A stretch of DNA of 64,000 nucleotides from the NCBI RefSeq assembly GCF_007747655.1, contig NZ_CP036274.1, forward strand, positions 372,001 through 436,000, written 5' to 3'. Below the pieces are notes generated by a model. The model saw only the letters and a list, made by a program, of their open reading frames with translations, was not told where the DNA came from and did no database searches. This DNA is from Anatilimnocola aggregata (GTDB lineage: Bacteria > Planctomycetota > Planctomycetia > Pirellulales > Pirellulaceae). Below are positions 1 through 8,181 of this stretch, in pieces. Each line of letters begins with the position of its first letter. The stretch's first letter is position 1. The position numbers were made by a program, and so were the translations under genes.

Positions 1-1115
1 CCGTTCTGATGGTCCTGCTGCTGGCCTATAGCGACCGCTGCGTCCGTCGCCTGGCCGAAGTGCCACTCCCAGCTGACTCCGCGCAGCCGCTGCCGCGCAT
101 TTCGCTCATCGCGGGTGCCAAGGACGAAGAGCGGAACATCGAAGAGGCCGTTCGCTCGCTGGTGGCCATCGATTATCCGAACCTGCAGATCACGCTCGTC
201 AACGATCGCTCGCGCGATCAGACGGGAGCGATCCTCTCGCGCCTGGCCGCCGAGTATCCGCAGCTGAACGTCGTGCACGTGACGGAACTGCCCGCCGGTT
301 GGCTCGGCAAGAATCATGCGCTGCAACTCGGGGCCGATCACTCGGACGGCCAGTGGTTACTCTTCACCGATGCCGACATCGTGTTCGAACGAACCGCACT
401 CCGCCGCGCCATTAGCTACGCCGTCACAAATCAGGTCGACCATCTCGCCGCGACCCCCGACGTCAACATGAACTCCTGGCTGCTGCAGGCGTTCGTGGTT
501 ACCTTTTCGATCTTCTTCACGATCTTCGTCAAGCCGTGGCTGATTCGTAATCCAAACAGCTCCGCGCACGTCGGCATCGGCGCGTTCAACCTGATTCGCG
601 CCAGCGTTTATCAACAGATTGGGAGACACGAACCGATCCGCATGCGCCCCGATGACGACATGAAACTCGGCAAAATTGTGAAGCAGAGCGGGCACAAGCA
701 AGACCTGGTGCATGGGATGGGGATGATCGCCGTCGAGTGGTACAGTTCGCTGAACGAGATCATCGTCGGCCTCGAGAAGAACGCCTTCTCCGGCGTCGAC
801 TATCGAATCTGGCACACGGTCCTTTCTTCCCTCTTCCTCCTCACCATGCATGTCTGGCCGTTCCTCGCGGTTTGGATTGTTCCCGGTCCAGCGCGGTGGT
901 TCTATGTGGCCGCGGTGGTCGTTCAATTGTTCATGGTTGCCCGCTTTGCTCGCACGATGAGCATTCCCCTGAGCACCGCTTTCGGTTTCCCGCTCACGGT
1001 GGCGATCTTCACCTACATTCAATGGCGGGCGATGATTCTCACCTTCGTACGCGGCGGCATCCGCTGGCGCGATACGCATTACTCGCTGGCAGAACTGCGC
1101 GCGAATCGAGTGTGA
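1..1115 (+). CDS. Family 2 glycosyltransferase, membrane-bound (5' end outside window)
   Basis: A GT-A type glycosyltransferase that would transfer a sugar from a nucleotide donor on the cytoplasmic face of the membrane. The readable part has the family order: a short hydrophobic segment, the ISLIAGAKDEERNI start of the nucleotide-binding fold, the VNDRSRD donor loop, and the metal-binding TDADI (DxD-like) motif near residue 119. Several hydrophobic segments follow after residue 270 (for example LTMHVWPFLAVWIV). The architecture resembles the CruC/HpnB-like glycosyltransferases of carotenoid and hopanoid metabolism, but the acceptor cannot be read from sequence. The first ATG is at base 9, yet the N-terminal membrane helix is incomplete and the frame stays open to base 1, so the true start probably lies upstream. 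It converges on the dehydrogenase gene that ends at 1206. Confidence 0.85.
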   Translation, partial: VLMVLLLAYSDRCVRRLAEVPLPADSAQPLPRISLIAGAKDEERNIEEAVRSLVAIDYPNLQITLVNDRSRDQTGAILSRLAAEYPQLNVVHVTELPAGWLGKNHALQLGADHSDGQWLLFTDADIVFERTALRRAISYAVTNQVDHLAATPDVNMNSWLLQAFVVTFSIFFTIFVKPWLIRNPNSSAHVGIGAFNLIRASVYQQIGRHEPIRMRPDDDMKLGKIVKQSGHKQDLVHGMGMIAVEWYSSLNEIIVGLEKNAFSGVDYRIWHTVLSSLFLLTMHVWPFLAVWIVPGPARWFYVAAVVVQLFMVARFARTMSIPLSTAFGFPLTVAIFTYIQWRAMILTFVRGGIRWRDTHYSLAELRANRV

Positions 1116-1128
1116 GTGGGTGGGGGCT

Positions 1129-1186
1129 AGAGGCTGGGGACTAGAGAAGAGAAAACGTAGGCACGTCTTACTAGCCCCCAGCCCCT
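1129..1186. repeat. Intergenic palindrome with GGGGCTAG-type arms (convergent-gene spacer)
   Basis: Between two convergent genes, arms at 1129-1144 and 1171-1186 match as inverted repeats at 14 of 16 positions around a 26-bp spacer. The arms consist of CTAG separated by G-runs, and further copies of the unit extend to about 1197. A similar palindrome occurs at 8976-9102. It may act as a bidirectional transcription stop, but it has no U-tract. It could equally be a dispersed REP-like element. Confidence 0.6.
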
Positions 1187-1205
1187 AGTTCCTAGCCCAT
1201 TCTCA

Positions 1206-2078
1206 TCACCCATTCACAATTTCGCCGCCGTTGGGATGCAAAATCTGCCCGGTGATGTACGAGGAATCTTCAGCAGCGAGAAACACGAAGCAGGGAGCCA
1301 CTTCGGCCGGTTCGCCGGCGCGGGCCATCGGCACATCGGAGCCGAACTTCTTCACTTTGTCCGCTGCAAACGTAGAAGGAATAAGTGGCGTCCAGATTGG
1401 TCCCGGCGCAACGCCATTCACGCGGATTCCCTTGTCGACCAACTGCATCGCCAGCGAGCGCGTGAACGTGACAATCGCCCCTTTCGTCGCCGAGTAATCG
1501 AGCAACTCGGGACTGCCGCGATAGGCCGTGACTGAAGTCGTGTTGATGATCCGCGCGCCGGGATCCAAGCGCGGTAGGGCCGCTTTGGTCAGATAGAAGA
1601 ACGAAAAGATGTTCGTTCGAAAGGTTCGTTCCAGTTGTTCGGCGGTGATGTCGGCAAGCGACTTCTGCGGGTGTTGTTCGGCCGCATTATTCACCAGAAT
1701 GTCGAGCCGGCCAAACTTCTTCAGCGTTTGTGTCACCACCTTCTGGCATACAGCTTCGCGGCCAATGTCGCCGGGAATCAGCAGGCACTCGCGGCCATGC
1801 TCGCGCACTTGCTGTTCGGTTTCGCGGGCATCGTCGTGCTCGTTCAGATATACAATCGCGACGTGCGCTCCTTCCTTGGCAAAGGCGACGGCCACGGCGC
1901 GGCCGATGCCGCTATCGCCCCCCGTAATGATCGCCACCTGATCTTGCAGCTTGCCGCTGCCGGCATGTGAGGACCGGGTCACTTCCGGCAATGGCTTCAT
2001 CTTCGCTTCGAGACCGGGACGGCGGTTCTGCTTTTGTTCGGGACGGATTTGGCGTTTGGGCTGAGTCTTGGCGGGCAT
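1206..2078 (-). CDS. SDR-family oxidoreductase (YghA/YhdF-like)
   Basis: A classical short-chain dehydrogenase/reductase of 290 residues, cytoplasmic and NAD(P)(H)-dependent. It carries the cofactor motif TGGDSGIG (residues 52-59), NNAA (130-133), catalytic Ser182 and the YSATK motif with Tyr195 and Lys199. The basic N-terminal extension (about 42 residues) and the overall sequence match the YghA / general-stress YhdF subgroup, whose substrates are poorly defined. The longest open frame begins at 2381, but the ATG at 2078 is preferred. It opens the conserved extension, follows an AAGG-type ribosome site, and leaves a normal divergent promoter region before the cytochrome gene at 2384. Confidence 0.88.
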   Translation of the reverse strand: MPAKTQPKRQIRPEQKQNRRPGLEAKMKPLPEVTRSSHAGSGKLQDQVAIITGGDSGIGRAVAVAFAKEGAHVAIVYLNEHDDARETEQQVREHGRECLLIPGDIGREAVCQKVVTQTLKKFGRLDILVNNAAEQHPQKSLADITAEQLERTFRTNIFSFFYLTKAALPRLDPGARIINTTSVTAYRGSPELLDYSATKGAIVTFTRSLAMQLVDKGIRVNGVAPGPIWTPLIPSTFAADKVKKFGSDVPMARAGEPAEVAPCFVFLAAEDSSYITGQILHPNGGEIVNG

Positions 2079-2383
2079 GGTCAAACCTTGTCGTTCGGAA
2101 ATGTTCAGGGACAAGCTGGACGAAACGATGCGTACGAAGGTGGGCAAAGAGTATGCCGCGCCGGGAACAGCGATCCTGAAACCTTGAACTGAACGACTAC
2201 TGACCAACCTGACAGGTTGCGGCACAAGAATTGGCAAATGTTGAGTTGCGGCCAATGCCGTTTGTGAACGTTGTGGACGAAAGAGTGGCCAATTTGCGGC
2301 AGTCGAAAGCGTGGCATCAAACGTGCTTTGATTTGTCGGCACACCATTCGTCATTGATTGAAAGTAAGTAGCAGGAGCCACCC
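2079..2383. other. Divergent intergenic region (305 bp)
   Basis: Spacer between the divergently transcribed dehydrogenase and cytochrome genes, so promoters for both should lie here. I see no convincing operator, riboswitch or RNA gene. The open frame on the minus strand through this stretch is an upstream extension of the dehydrogenase frame and has no coding resemblance. Confidence 0.4.
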
Positions 2384-3931
2384 ATGAAGAGACTAGCCAT
2401 TACCTCAGCCATCCTGTGCGGCGTTACGCTGGCCGGTGGTTTTGCCTTCCGCGCGGTGGGACAACCGGGGGCTGTACCGCTGCCAGCGTCGCGTCGCGAT
2501 GCCGTGCAGGAAGCTCAGGCTCCTGCTCGCCCGGTACAACAGCGAGTGGAGCAGTTGAAAACCGAACACGACCTGGCCATTGCAACGTCTGCCAAGGATC
2601 CCGCGCCCATCACGCGCGATTTGCAGAAGCAGCCCAACCAGGGACAAACCTTGGGGTTCGATTTCGGCCGCGATGGCAATGGCTCCGCACGGCCGATGCA
2701 GCCCTTCGAAGAAATCATGACGAAGGAATCGCGGGCCAAAGCAGACGTGATGGCCGCGCAGAAGTCTTACCTGGCCGGTCGCTTTAATATGCGGCCACGG
2801 CTCGATCCGAAAGCCACCATGTCGCGCGGCAAACCACTCGCAGTGGGACCGACGGCCATCCTGCCGGAAGGTATGCGCTGGGAAGACTTCGCCAGCATGA
2901 CGCCTGCGGAGATTCGCGAGAAAGGAGCCTTTCCTTACACGGCGCTGCCTCATCCGCTGCAGACGAATGGTGGGCAAGTCTTCCCGCAGATGCAGGTCCA
3001 GATGTTTCCGAGGCTGCAACGGTTCGATGTCGATTTCGATCTGCCGGAAGAGTTTCTGCCCGAGTTTCCGCCCGCGATCTTCTTGAATAATCGTCCGGAA
3101 CTCGGTGACGTTTCGCAGGGCGAAGTCGTCACGATCAACAACTATTATCGCCTCTTCAAAGGTCTGCTCACGCCGGTGCAACTCGACGGTCTGCGAATGC
3201 TGGTGACTCCATTTCCGCAGGAAGAATTCAATCCAACCGATGATCGGAAAACTCTCGAGCCCAGTTTGGGAGTGACCTGTTTCGATTGTCACGTGAACGG
3301 ACATACGACGGCCCAGTTCCACTTGAATCCAGACACGCGGCCGCAAGAGCGCCGGATGCGACTCGATACGACTAGCTTGCGTGGCGTCTTTAATCAGCAG
3401 ATTCACGGCTCGAAGCGCAGCTTGCGATCGATTGAAGATTTCACCGAGTTCGAACAACGGACTGCCTACTTCAATGGCGATCAATCGCATGCGGCGAAGA
3501 AGGGGATGAACATCATCGACCGCGTGCTGGTCAGCAACATGGCTCAAATGCAGAACATGCTCGATTTTCCACCGGCACCTAAGTTGGACGTGGCCACAGG
3601 GCGACTCAATCCCGACAAAGCCAGCGACGCCGAACTGCGGGGCGAAGCCATCTTCTTCGGCAAGGGAAAATGTGCGAGTTGCCACAGCGGAGCGTTCTAT
3701 CTCGACGACAAGATGCACGACCTGCATCTGGAGCGGTTCATGTATGACGAACCAGGGGACGGTCCGATTAAGACCTTCACGCTGCGGGGCATCAAAGATA
3801 GTCCTCCCTACCTGCACGATGGTCGCTGCTTGACGCTGGAAGATACGGTCGAGTTCTTCAACATCGTGCTCGAACTCAAGCTGACCAAAGACGAGAAGGT
3901 CGATCTCGTAGCGTTCATGCGGGCGCTATAA
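2384..3931 (+). CDS. Secreted diheme cytochrome c peroxidase-like protein
   Basis: A 515-residue periplasmic protein with a signal peptide (about residues 1-26) and two covalent heme sites, CFDCH (299-303) and CASCH (430-434). The C-terminal block from FTLRGIKDSPPYLHDGR through LEDTVEFFN to VDLVAFMRAL is the conserved end of the bacterial cytochrome c peroxidase/MauG superfamily. Such proteins reduce peroxide or oxidise a protein or small-molecule substrate. The N-terminal 290 residues are much longer than in ordinary CcpA and match no domain I recognise, so peroxidase activity is not assured. The start is supported by an AGGAG site seven bases upstream. It converges on the methyltransferase gene nine bases downstream. 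Confidence 0.85.
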   Translation: MKRLAITSAILCGVTLAGGFAFRAVGQPGAVPLPASRRDAVQEAQAPARPVQQRVEQLKTEHDLAIATSAKDPAPITRDLQKQPNQGQTLGFDFGRDGNGSARPMQPFEEIMTKESRAKADVMAAQKSYLAGRFNMRPRLDPKATMSRGKPLAVGPTAILPEGMRWEDFASMTPAEIREKGAFPYTALPHPLQTNGGQVFPQMQVQMFPRLQRFDVDFDLPEEFLPEFPPAIFLNNRPELGDVSQGEVVTINNYYRLFKGLLTPVQLDGLRMLVTPFPQEEFNPTDDRKTLEPSLGVTCFDCHVNGHTTAQFHLNPDTRPQERRMRLDTTSLRGVFNQQIHGSKRSLRSIEDFTEFEQRTAYFNGDQSHAAKKGMNIIDRVLVSNMAQMQNMLDFPPAPKLDVATGRLNPDKASDAELRGEAIFFGKGKCASCHSGAFYLDDKMHDLHLERFMYDEPGDGPIKTFTLRGIKDSPPYLHDGRCLTLEDTVEFFNIVLELKLTKDEKVDLVAFMRAL

Positions 3932-3940
3932 CAGGCGAGC

Positions 3941-4444
3941 TTAGCCCTGCGGATATTGCCGGCAGTACTCGTACATGGCGAGTGCTGCCGAAGTGGCCAC
4001 GTTGTAGCTGAACGGCAGGCCATAGACGGGAATCTCGACGCAGGCATCCATCCACTGGAGCTGCTCTTCGGTCAGCCCGAGTCGTTCGTTGCCGAGTACG
4101 AGCGCCGCTTTGCGCGGGAACTGATACGTGTGCAAGTTGTGGGCACCGGTGGTCTGTTCTAAGCCGATAAGTGGATAGCCCTCTTCCTTTAACTGCTTGA
4201 GGACCGGAAGCAACGTGCGATGCACTTCCAGTTCGACTTGTTCGCCGCCATCGCGGGCAATCGATTTGTGAATGCTGGGATTGCCGCACGCTACGACCCG
4301 CGTGATGCCGCAGCAGCCCGCGGTGCGGAGCATGTTCGACAGGTTCACATTGCTGCGTAGCGGCGCGCAGACAATGATCAACTCGCGCGGTCGCTCCAGA
4401 GCCGTCGGCGGCTTGTGGCGCAGATGTTCGAACGGTTCGGACAT
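3941..4444 (-). CDS. TrmH/SpoU-family RNA 2'-O-methyltransferase
   Basis: A 167-residue SPOUT-class methyltransferase that uses S-adenosylmethionine to methylate a ribose in tRNA or rRNA. All three family motifs are present: NVNLSNMLRTA (motif 1, with the catalytic Arg), ALVLGNERLGL (motif 2) and IPVYGLPFSYNVATSAALAMYEY (motif 3, forming the knotted cofactor site). There is no N-terminal substrate-binding domain, so it is a minimal SpoU-type enzyme like TrmL or TrmH; the target nucleotide is unknown. The frame continues upstream to 4492, but that part runs through a repetitive GGGAATTGGGAG-like spacer, so the ATG at 4444 is chosen. Confidence 0.88.
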   Translation of the reverse strand: MSEPFEHLRHKPPTALERPRELIIVCAPLRSNVNLSNMLRTAGCCGITRVVACGNPSIHKSIARDGGEQVELEVHRTLLPVLKQLKEEGYPLIGLEQTTGAHNLHTYQFPRKAALVLGNERLGLTEEQLQWMDACVEIPVYGLPFSYNVATSAALAMYEYCRQYPQG

Positions 4445-4588
4445 GGGGGAGGAGCTGGGAATTGGGAGCTGGAAATTGGAGATTGGGGACAAGAACGAGA
4501 CGATACGGAGCCGCGTTGATGATAGCTGGGGAGCGCGGTTTTGGCGATTCGGGAAGAAGTGGGATGGCCCGTCGAGTGGAATAGAAAT

Positions 4589-4607
4589 GACAGGCTGGAA
4601 GCCTGTC
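4589..4607. repeat. Perfect 8-bp palindrome (GACAGGCT/AGCCTGTC), REP-like
   Basis: A perfect stem with a 3-nt loop begins four bases after the stop codon of the DUF1501 gene (minus strand). On that strand it is followed by ATTTCT, so it could stop or stabilise the transcript. From memory, the GACAGGCTGGAAGCCTGTC unit recurs in intergenic DNA of planctomycete genomes, which favours a dispersed repeat used as a 3' end. Confidence 0.6.
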
Positions 4608-4610
4608 CCA

Positions 4611-6023
4611 CTAGAGGAGGCCGTCGATGGGTTCGGCCGTTTCGCCCAGCTTGGCGACGTCGCGGGGGATGTTGGTTTGCAGGCGGAGGAGCCCCATGTC
4701 GAACAGGACGTTCATCAGCGTGATGAGGAGGTTCTGCGGGCGATAGGACTTGCCCGCCGCGCGAGCTGCCTGGCCGTCTGACTGGCCGATGACTTGCCCC
4801 ATCTTCAGCCCGCCGCCGAAGAGTAACAGCGGAGTCAGATCGCCGTAGTGATCGCGACCGCCGTTGTTATTGATGCGCGGGGTGCGCCCCATTTCGCCGG
4901 TGACAACGAGCAGGATCTTCTCTTGCAGGCCGCGCTCGCGCACGTCGTCGATGAACGCACTGACAGCGTGATCGACCTGGTGACCCAGCGGTTGCATGCC
5001 ACCGAGGAACTTCGGGCTGTTGCCGTTGCTGTGCATGTCCCAGCCACAATCGCTGACGGTGACGAACCCGCAACCCGCTTCGCACAAGCGGCGAGCGAGG
5101 AGCATCTGCCGGCCGAGCAAGTTGGTGCTGCGGCGCATATCGCCCCAGCGCTGCACATCTTCGTTGCGGAAGACTTTCGACGTGTCGTAGCGCTCGAGCG
5201 TGGCCTGGCTTTCCTGCTTGAGATCGAAAGCTTGCGCGACGCCGCGAGTGATGACATCGAGCGCCTGTTGTTGGAATTCGTCGGCACCTTTGACGGCGAT
5301 TTCGCGCTCGGCGTCGCGCTTCATCCGGTCGAGACCGGCCAGCAGGTTGCGCCGATCGAGCAGACGCTCGGCGGGAATCTTCAGTTCCAGGTTATCTTTG
5401 AGTTGACCGCCCCCAGCTGGATTGAAGGCATTGAACGACGGGCCCAAATCGCCGGGCTGCGTGAGTGTGGGGAGTGCGCCGGTTTCGAAATTGCTGCCCA
5501 GCTTCAACCCTTCCTTCACTGCTTCGGGGAGCAGGAGGATGTTGTTCGGGATGCCGGTCTGAGGATGATTCACGCCGGCGACGCGGGCGTAAATGGCACC
5601 GAGGGCCGACTTGAGCGTGTTGCCGCCGGTGGTGACCGATTCGTAAGAGTGCCCTGAGTTGCCCGAACCGTAGGAGCGGACAACGGTGAACTTGTCGGCC
5701 CGTTCGGCCAACTGGGGAAAGGTGCCGCCGAAGGTGATGCCGGGATGCTTGGTCTGCAGTTCGCCCGTCACGCTGCGAATCTCAGCGGGGGCCGACATCT
5801 TGGGATCGAAGAACTCGATGTGGGACGGCCCGCCCGACAAGAACAGCAGGACCACCGACTTATCGCGCACCAGGGGCGAACCGGCAGCCTTGGCAGCCAA
5901 CAGTTGCGGCAACGTGAGGAGCCCGCCGAAACCCATCGAGCCGAGCGCACCGATCTTGAGGAAGTCACGACGAGCCAGCCCTTGGCAGTTCCGGCTGGGC
6001 CGCGGATCGGCGATGGTGAGCAT
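4611..6023 (-). CDS. DUF1501 protein with twin-arginine signal
   Basis: A 470-residue exported protein of the DUF1501 family (PF07394), which has an alkaline phosphatase/sulfatase-like fold and is greatly expanded in planctomycetes; no reaction is established. The Tat leader is clear, with RRDFLKIG at residues 18-25 followed by a hydrophobic stretch and AKAAG. Family landmarks are the VVLLFLSGGPSHIEFFDPK start of the core, GNSGHSYES, and the C-terminal VVTGEMGRTPRINNNGGRDHYGDLTPLLLFGGG block. The ATG at 6023 is used because it follows a GAGGA site and starts the Tat leader; the frame opens earlier at 6074. Unlike the usual case, no PSD1 partner gene is adjacent. Confidence 0.9.
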   Translation of the reverse strand: MLTIADPRPSRNCQGLARRDFLKIGALGSMGFGGLLTLPQLLAAKAAGSPLVRDKSVVLLFLSGGPSHIEFFDPKMSAPAEIRSVTGELQTKHPGITFGGTFPQLAERADKFTVVRSYGSGNSGHSYESVTTGGNTLKSALGAIYARVAGVNHPQTGIPNNILLLPEAVKEGLKLGSNFETGALPTLTQPGDLGPSFNAFNPAGGGQLKDNLELKIPAERLLDRRNLLAGLDRMKRDAEREIAVKGADEFQQQALDVITRGVAQAFDLKQESQATLERYDTSKVFRNEDVQRWGDMRRSTNLLGRQMLLARRLCEAGCGFVTVSDCGWDMHSNGNSPKFLGGMQPLGHQVDHAVSAFIDDVRERGLQEKILLVVTGEMGRTPRINNNGGRDHYGDLTPLLLFGGGLKMGQVIGQSDGQAARAAGKSYRPQNLLITLMNVLFDMGLLRLQTNIPRDVAKLGETAEPIDGLL

Positions 6024-6674
6024 GGCAAAGTCCTCGTGACTGGGCGGGAGCGAGGCGGAGGGGCGGGGAATCAACAGCTATTGATCTATGGCCCAGTCTA
6101 ACCGTTCGTTTCACCTGTGCCAAATTTCTGCCGGCTCTGGTGTGAATTCCACGCGACGAAAATTGGACACCACCCATGATAGGGGTATCCGTTCGTAAGG
6201 CTGCTTGCGGATAGCGTGTACTGCGAAACTTCGCCGCATAGCACGTGGATTTGTACACTCAAGAGGTCGCACCATGGCCGCGATCGACAATGGCATCTCG
6301 TTCGCAGAGCACTATCAACACTTTTGAGCAATGCATGGACTGCCGCCGAGCACGATATGAAGCGTCACGTGAACGTTCGCGCTTGAGCGCGCAGTTACAA
6401 AGTCAGGATCTTCGACTGATTCGCGGTACGATCTCCTCAGTGCGCCGCGAGTCGGCATAACGCATTTCACGCTGCATTCTCGCACTCGCGACGACAAAAG
6501 ATTTCGAATGCTCCTCGTCATCGTCGGCAACGAGGTCTGATCTGCATCCGCGGCCCAGGCCAGTCGCCAATTTCAAGTGAGGATTTGGCGTGATATAGTC
6601 CGACTGTCAGGGCTGGAGCACCAGACCTGACCTACGCAGCTTGGAATTGCAAACAATATTTATCTCATTGGTCC
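6024..6674. other. Intergenic region upstream of DUF1501 and Mrr genes (651 bp)
   Basis: A long spacer between divergent genes, visibly richer in A+T towards its right half. The stretch 6102-6174 is related to 7854-7922 on the other side of the Mrr gene and is listed separately. Short open frames here look like chance. I see no tRNA, riboswitch or strong terminator. Confidence 0.4.
6102..6174. repeat. Left copy of diverged direct repeat bordering the Mrr islet
   Basis: Shares, in the same order and orientation with 7854-7922, the words CCGTTC, AATTTCTGCCGG (12 of 12 identical, at 6123 and 7870), CGA-GAAAA and ACCACC. The offset is nearly constant (1747-1752 bp) with only small indels. The two copies enclose the Mrr gene and the hairpin cluster behind it. 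Confidence 0.55.
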
Positions 6675-7715
6675 ATGGCTCTATGGCTGGATTCTATGCC
6701 GACAGAACTTTACCAAGTACTGGATGCTGAACGGCGAGTTCAGCAGGTTCGCGCAGAGTGTGAATCACGCGGTGCATTCCACGTGATGCGAATTGACATA
6801 GATCGTTTTGATTCCGAAATTGCTCACCAGGAAAAATTGCGCGCAGAGCGATTCGGTAGCAGCGCAACCCGCTGGCTATGGTGGCTACCGTTGCTAATCT
6901 ATTCCGGCCGTATATTCTGCGGTCAAGCAGTGAGCCTTAGCGGAATTCCTTTGTTTGCAGTGTCACTACTTGTTGCTGTTTTGTTTTTAGGGATTGGCTT
7001 GATCCTCGGCATCGGTTTGGGCCTTTCTCAACAAATCACAATCTTGACGGGCGCAGTTCTCTCCGCTACCTCGGGCATTGGGTTCGCCGTGTCCTTAGTT
7101 GCAATCAACGAGGAAAATGCCAAGCAGAGTTGTTTAGAAATCATTCGGTGGAAGGAAGACCTCGCTAGGGAAAACTCGAAGATTCAACAACTACGTCGCG
7201 AACGGAACTCCGTAGATGAATTGTTGAGAATCCGGACGTCTCTTGAAGCACTGGTCCTTCATGCGGAGACACTTCGGCAGGAATTTGAGAGTATTCCAAA
7301 CAAGCTTGCGATCGAGAATTGGCGCGCGATGCGGAGTATCGAGTTTGAAGATTTCCTTGCCACTGTGTTGCGGCATCATGGGTTCGATGTTTCGACAACT
7401 AGAAGAACTGGTGATCAAGGGATTGATCTCATTGCAGTATCGCAAACAATGCGCCTGGGTATTCAAGTGAAGGGATATGAGAACAGTGTCGGTAACGATG
7501 CTGTTCAACAGGCTCACGCCGGAAAGGCACACTACAAATGCACGCACTCGGTCGTTATCACAAACAGTGTGTTTACTCGAAGTGCCAAGGAACTGGCAAA
7601 AAGCGTAGAGTGTCTGCTTATCGATGAGTCACAAATGCTCGATTTAATCGCAGGCCGAGTCTTGTCGGCACACCGTCCCGTTGAGCGAACGGGGTGTATT
7701 CACGAAACTTCTTAA
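6675..7715 (+). CDS. Membrane-anchored Mrr-type restriction endonuclease
   Basis: A 346-residue protein whose C-terminal part (about 218-340) is an Mrr-family PD-(D/E)xK nuclease. It shows EFEDFLATVLRHHGF (helix with Glu), then TGDQGID with Asp251 and the IQVKGY strand with Gln264 and Lys266, giving a D-(12)-QxK active site. The N-terminal half has hydrophobic segments at about 68-80, 90-118 and 121-144, so it is likely membrane-bound. A charged helical, probably coiled-coil stretch (145-210) links it to the nuclease. Mrr nucleases cut methylated or otherwise modified foreign DNA; the anchor suggests action at the envelope. Base composition is visibly lower in G+C than the neighbours, and no methylase is adjacent, which suggests acquisition by transfer. 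A second possible start is the ATG at 6696. Confidence 0.82.
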   Translation: MALWLDSMPTELYQVLDAERRVQQVRAECESRGAFHVMRIDIDRFDSEIAHQEKLRAERFGSSATRWLWWLPLLIYSGRIFCGQAVSLSGIPLFAVSLLVAVLFLGIGLILGIGLGLSQQITILTGAVLSATSGIGFAVSLVAINEENAKQSCLEIIRWKEDLARENSKIQQLRRERNSVDELLRIRTSLEALVLHAETLRQEFESIPNKLAIENWRAMRSIEFEDFLATVLRHHGFDVSTTRRTGDQGIDLIAVSQTMRLGIQVKGYENSVGNDAVQQAHAGKAHYKCTHSVVITNSVFTRSAKELAKSVECLLIDESQMLDLIAGRVLSAHRPVERTGCIHETS

Positions 7716-7857
7716 CGCCGGTTTGGCGCTCGGGCTTCGAGCCGTTCTGAGGTGAGGCTGTGAGGCAACTCATGATGAAAGTGAGTCGAAGTCCGCCAGG
7801 AGTGGTTAGGTGCCTTACCTCATAAGTCCAGGGAACGCACGGGTAAGTACGACCCGT
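7716..7857 (+). ncRNA. Cluster of small hairpins, candidate structured RNA
   Basis: Directly after the Mrr stop codon come stem-loops at 7716-7728 (4 bp), 7728-7742 (5 bp), 7760-7773 (5 bp closed by a GCAA tetraloop), 7808-7820 (4 bp) and 7839-7857 (6 bp, ACGGGT/ACCCGT). None has a U-tract, so they are not ordinary terminators. The density and the GNRA loop suggest a folded RNA, possibly a degraded intron or an untranslated regulatory RNA. No known family was recognised with confidence, and chance hairpins cannot be excluded. Confidence 0.25.
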
Positions 7858-7922
7858 TCACGTTTACCTAATTTCTGCCGGGCATTTCCAGAGACTTACG
7901 TCGATGAAAAACGCAAACCACC
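7854..7922. repeat. Right copy of diverged direct repeat bordering the Mrr islet
   Basis: Counterpart of 6102-6174, with the same word order CCGTTC, AATTTCTGCCGG, CGA-GAAAA, ACCACC. The last word is also the left arm of a 6-bp hairpin at 7917-7934 (ACCACC/GGTGGT). The rest of the spacer up to 8101 shows nothing recognisable. Confidence 0.55.
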
Positions 7923-8101
7923 ATTTTGGGTGGTGTTCAACAATTCGAGCCATTTTGAGCACGGAATGTGCGCCAAACCCAAGAGTTGTGCCAGGTGAGG
8001 GGGTCGTGGTACTGGTCTTAGTTGGACAAGTTGGTGGTGGTGGAGCGCTCGGCCGCAGCGAGGCCGTCGACGTAAGTCGCGCAGTCATAACGTCCGCGCG
8101 C

Positions 8102-8133
8102 AAAAAATCAGCCGCCAGGGAAGTGGCGGCTGA
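8102..8133 (-). terminator. Rho-independent terminator
   Basis: Read on the minus strand, a perfect 10-bp stem (TCAGCCGCCA with TGGCGGCTGA, 6-nt loop, 8108-8133) is followed by six U. It lies about 50 bases after the stop of the lipoprotein gene at 8182 and ends its transcript. Confidence 0.88.
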
Positions 8134-8181
8134 GAGAGGTTTAAGCGAGTTTGGTCGGGCCGAGCTTCAGTTAGGCAAAGC

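Noticed and set aside
2405-3817. 470-residue minus-strand frame opposite the cytochrome peroxidase gene
   Set aside because: Antisense shadow; the plus strand has two heme motifs, signal peptide and ribosome site.
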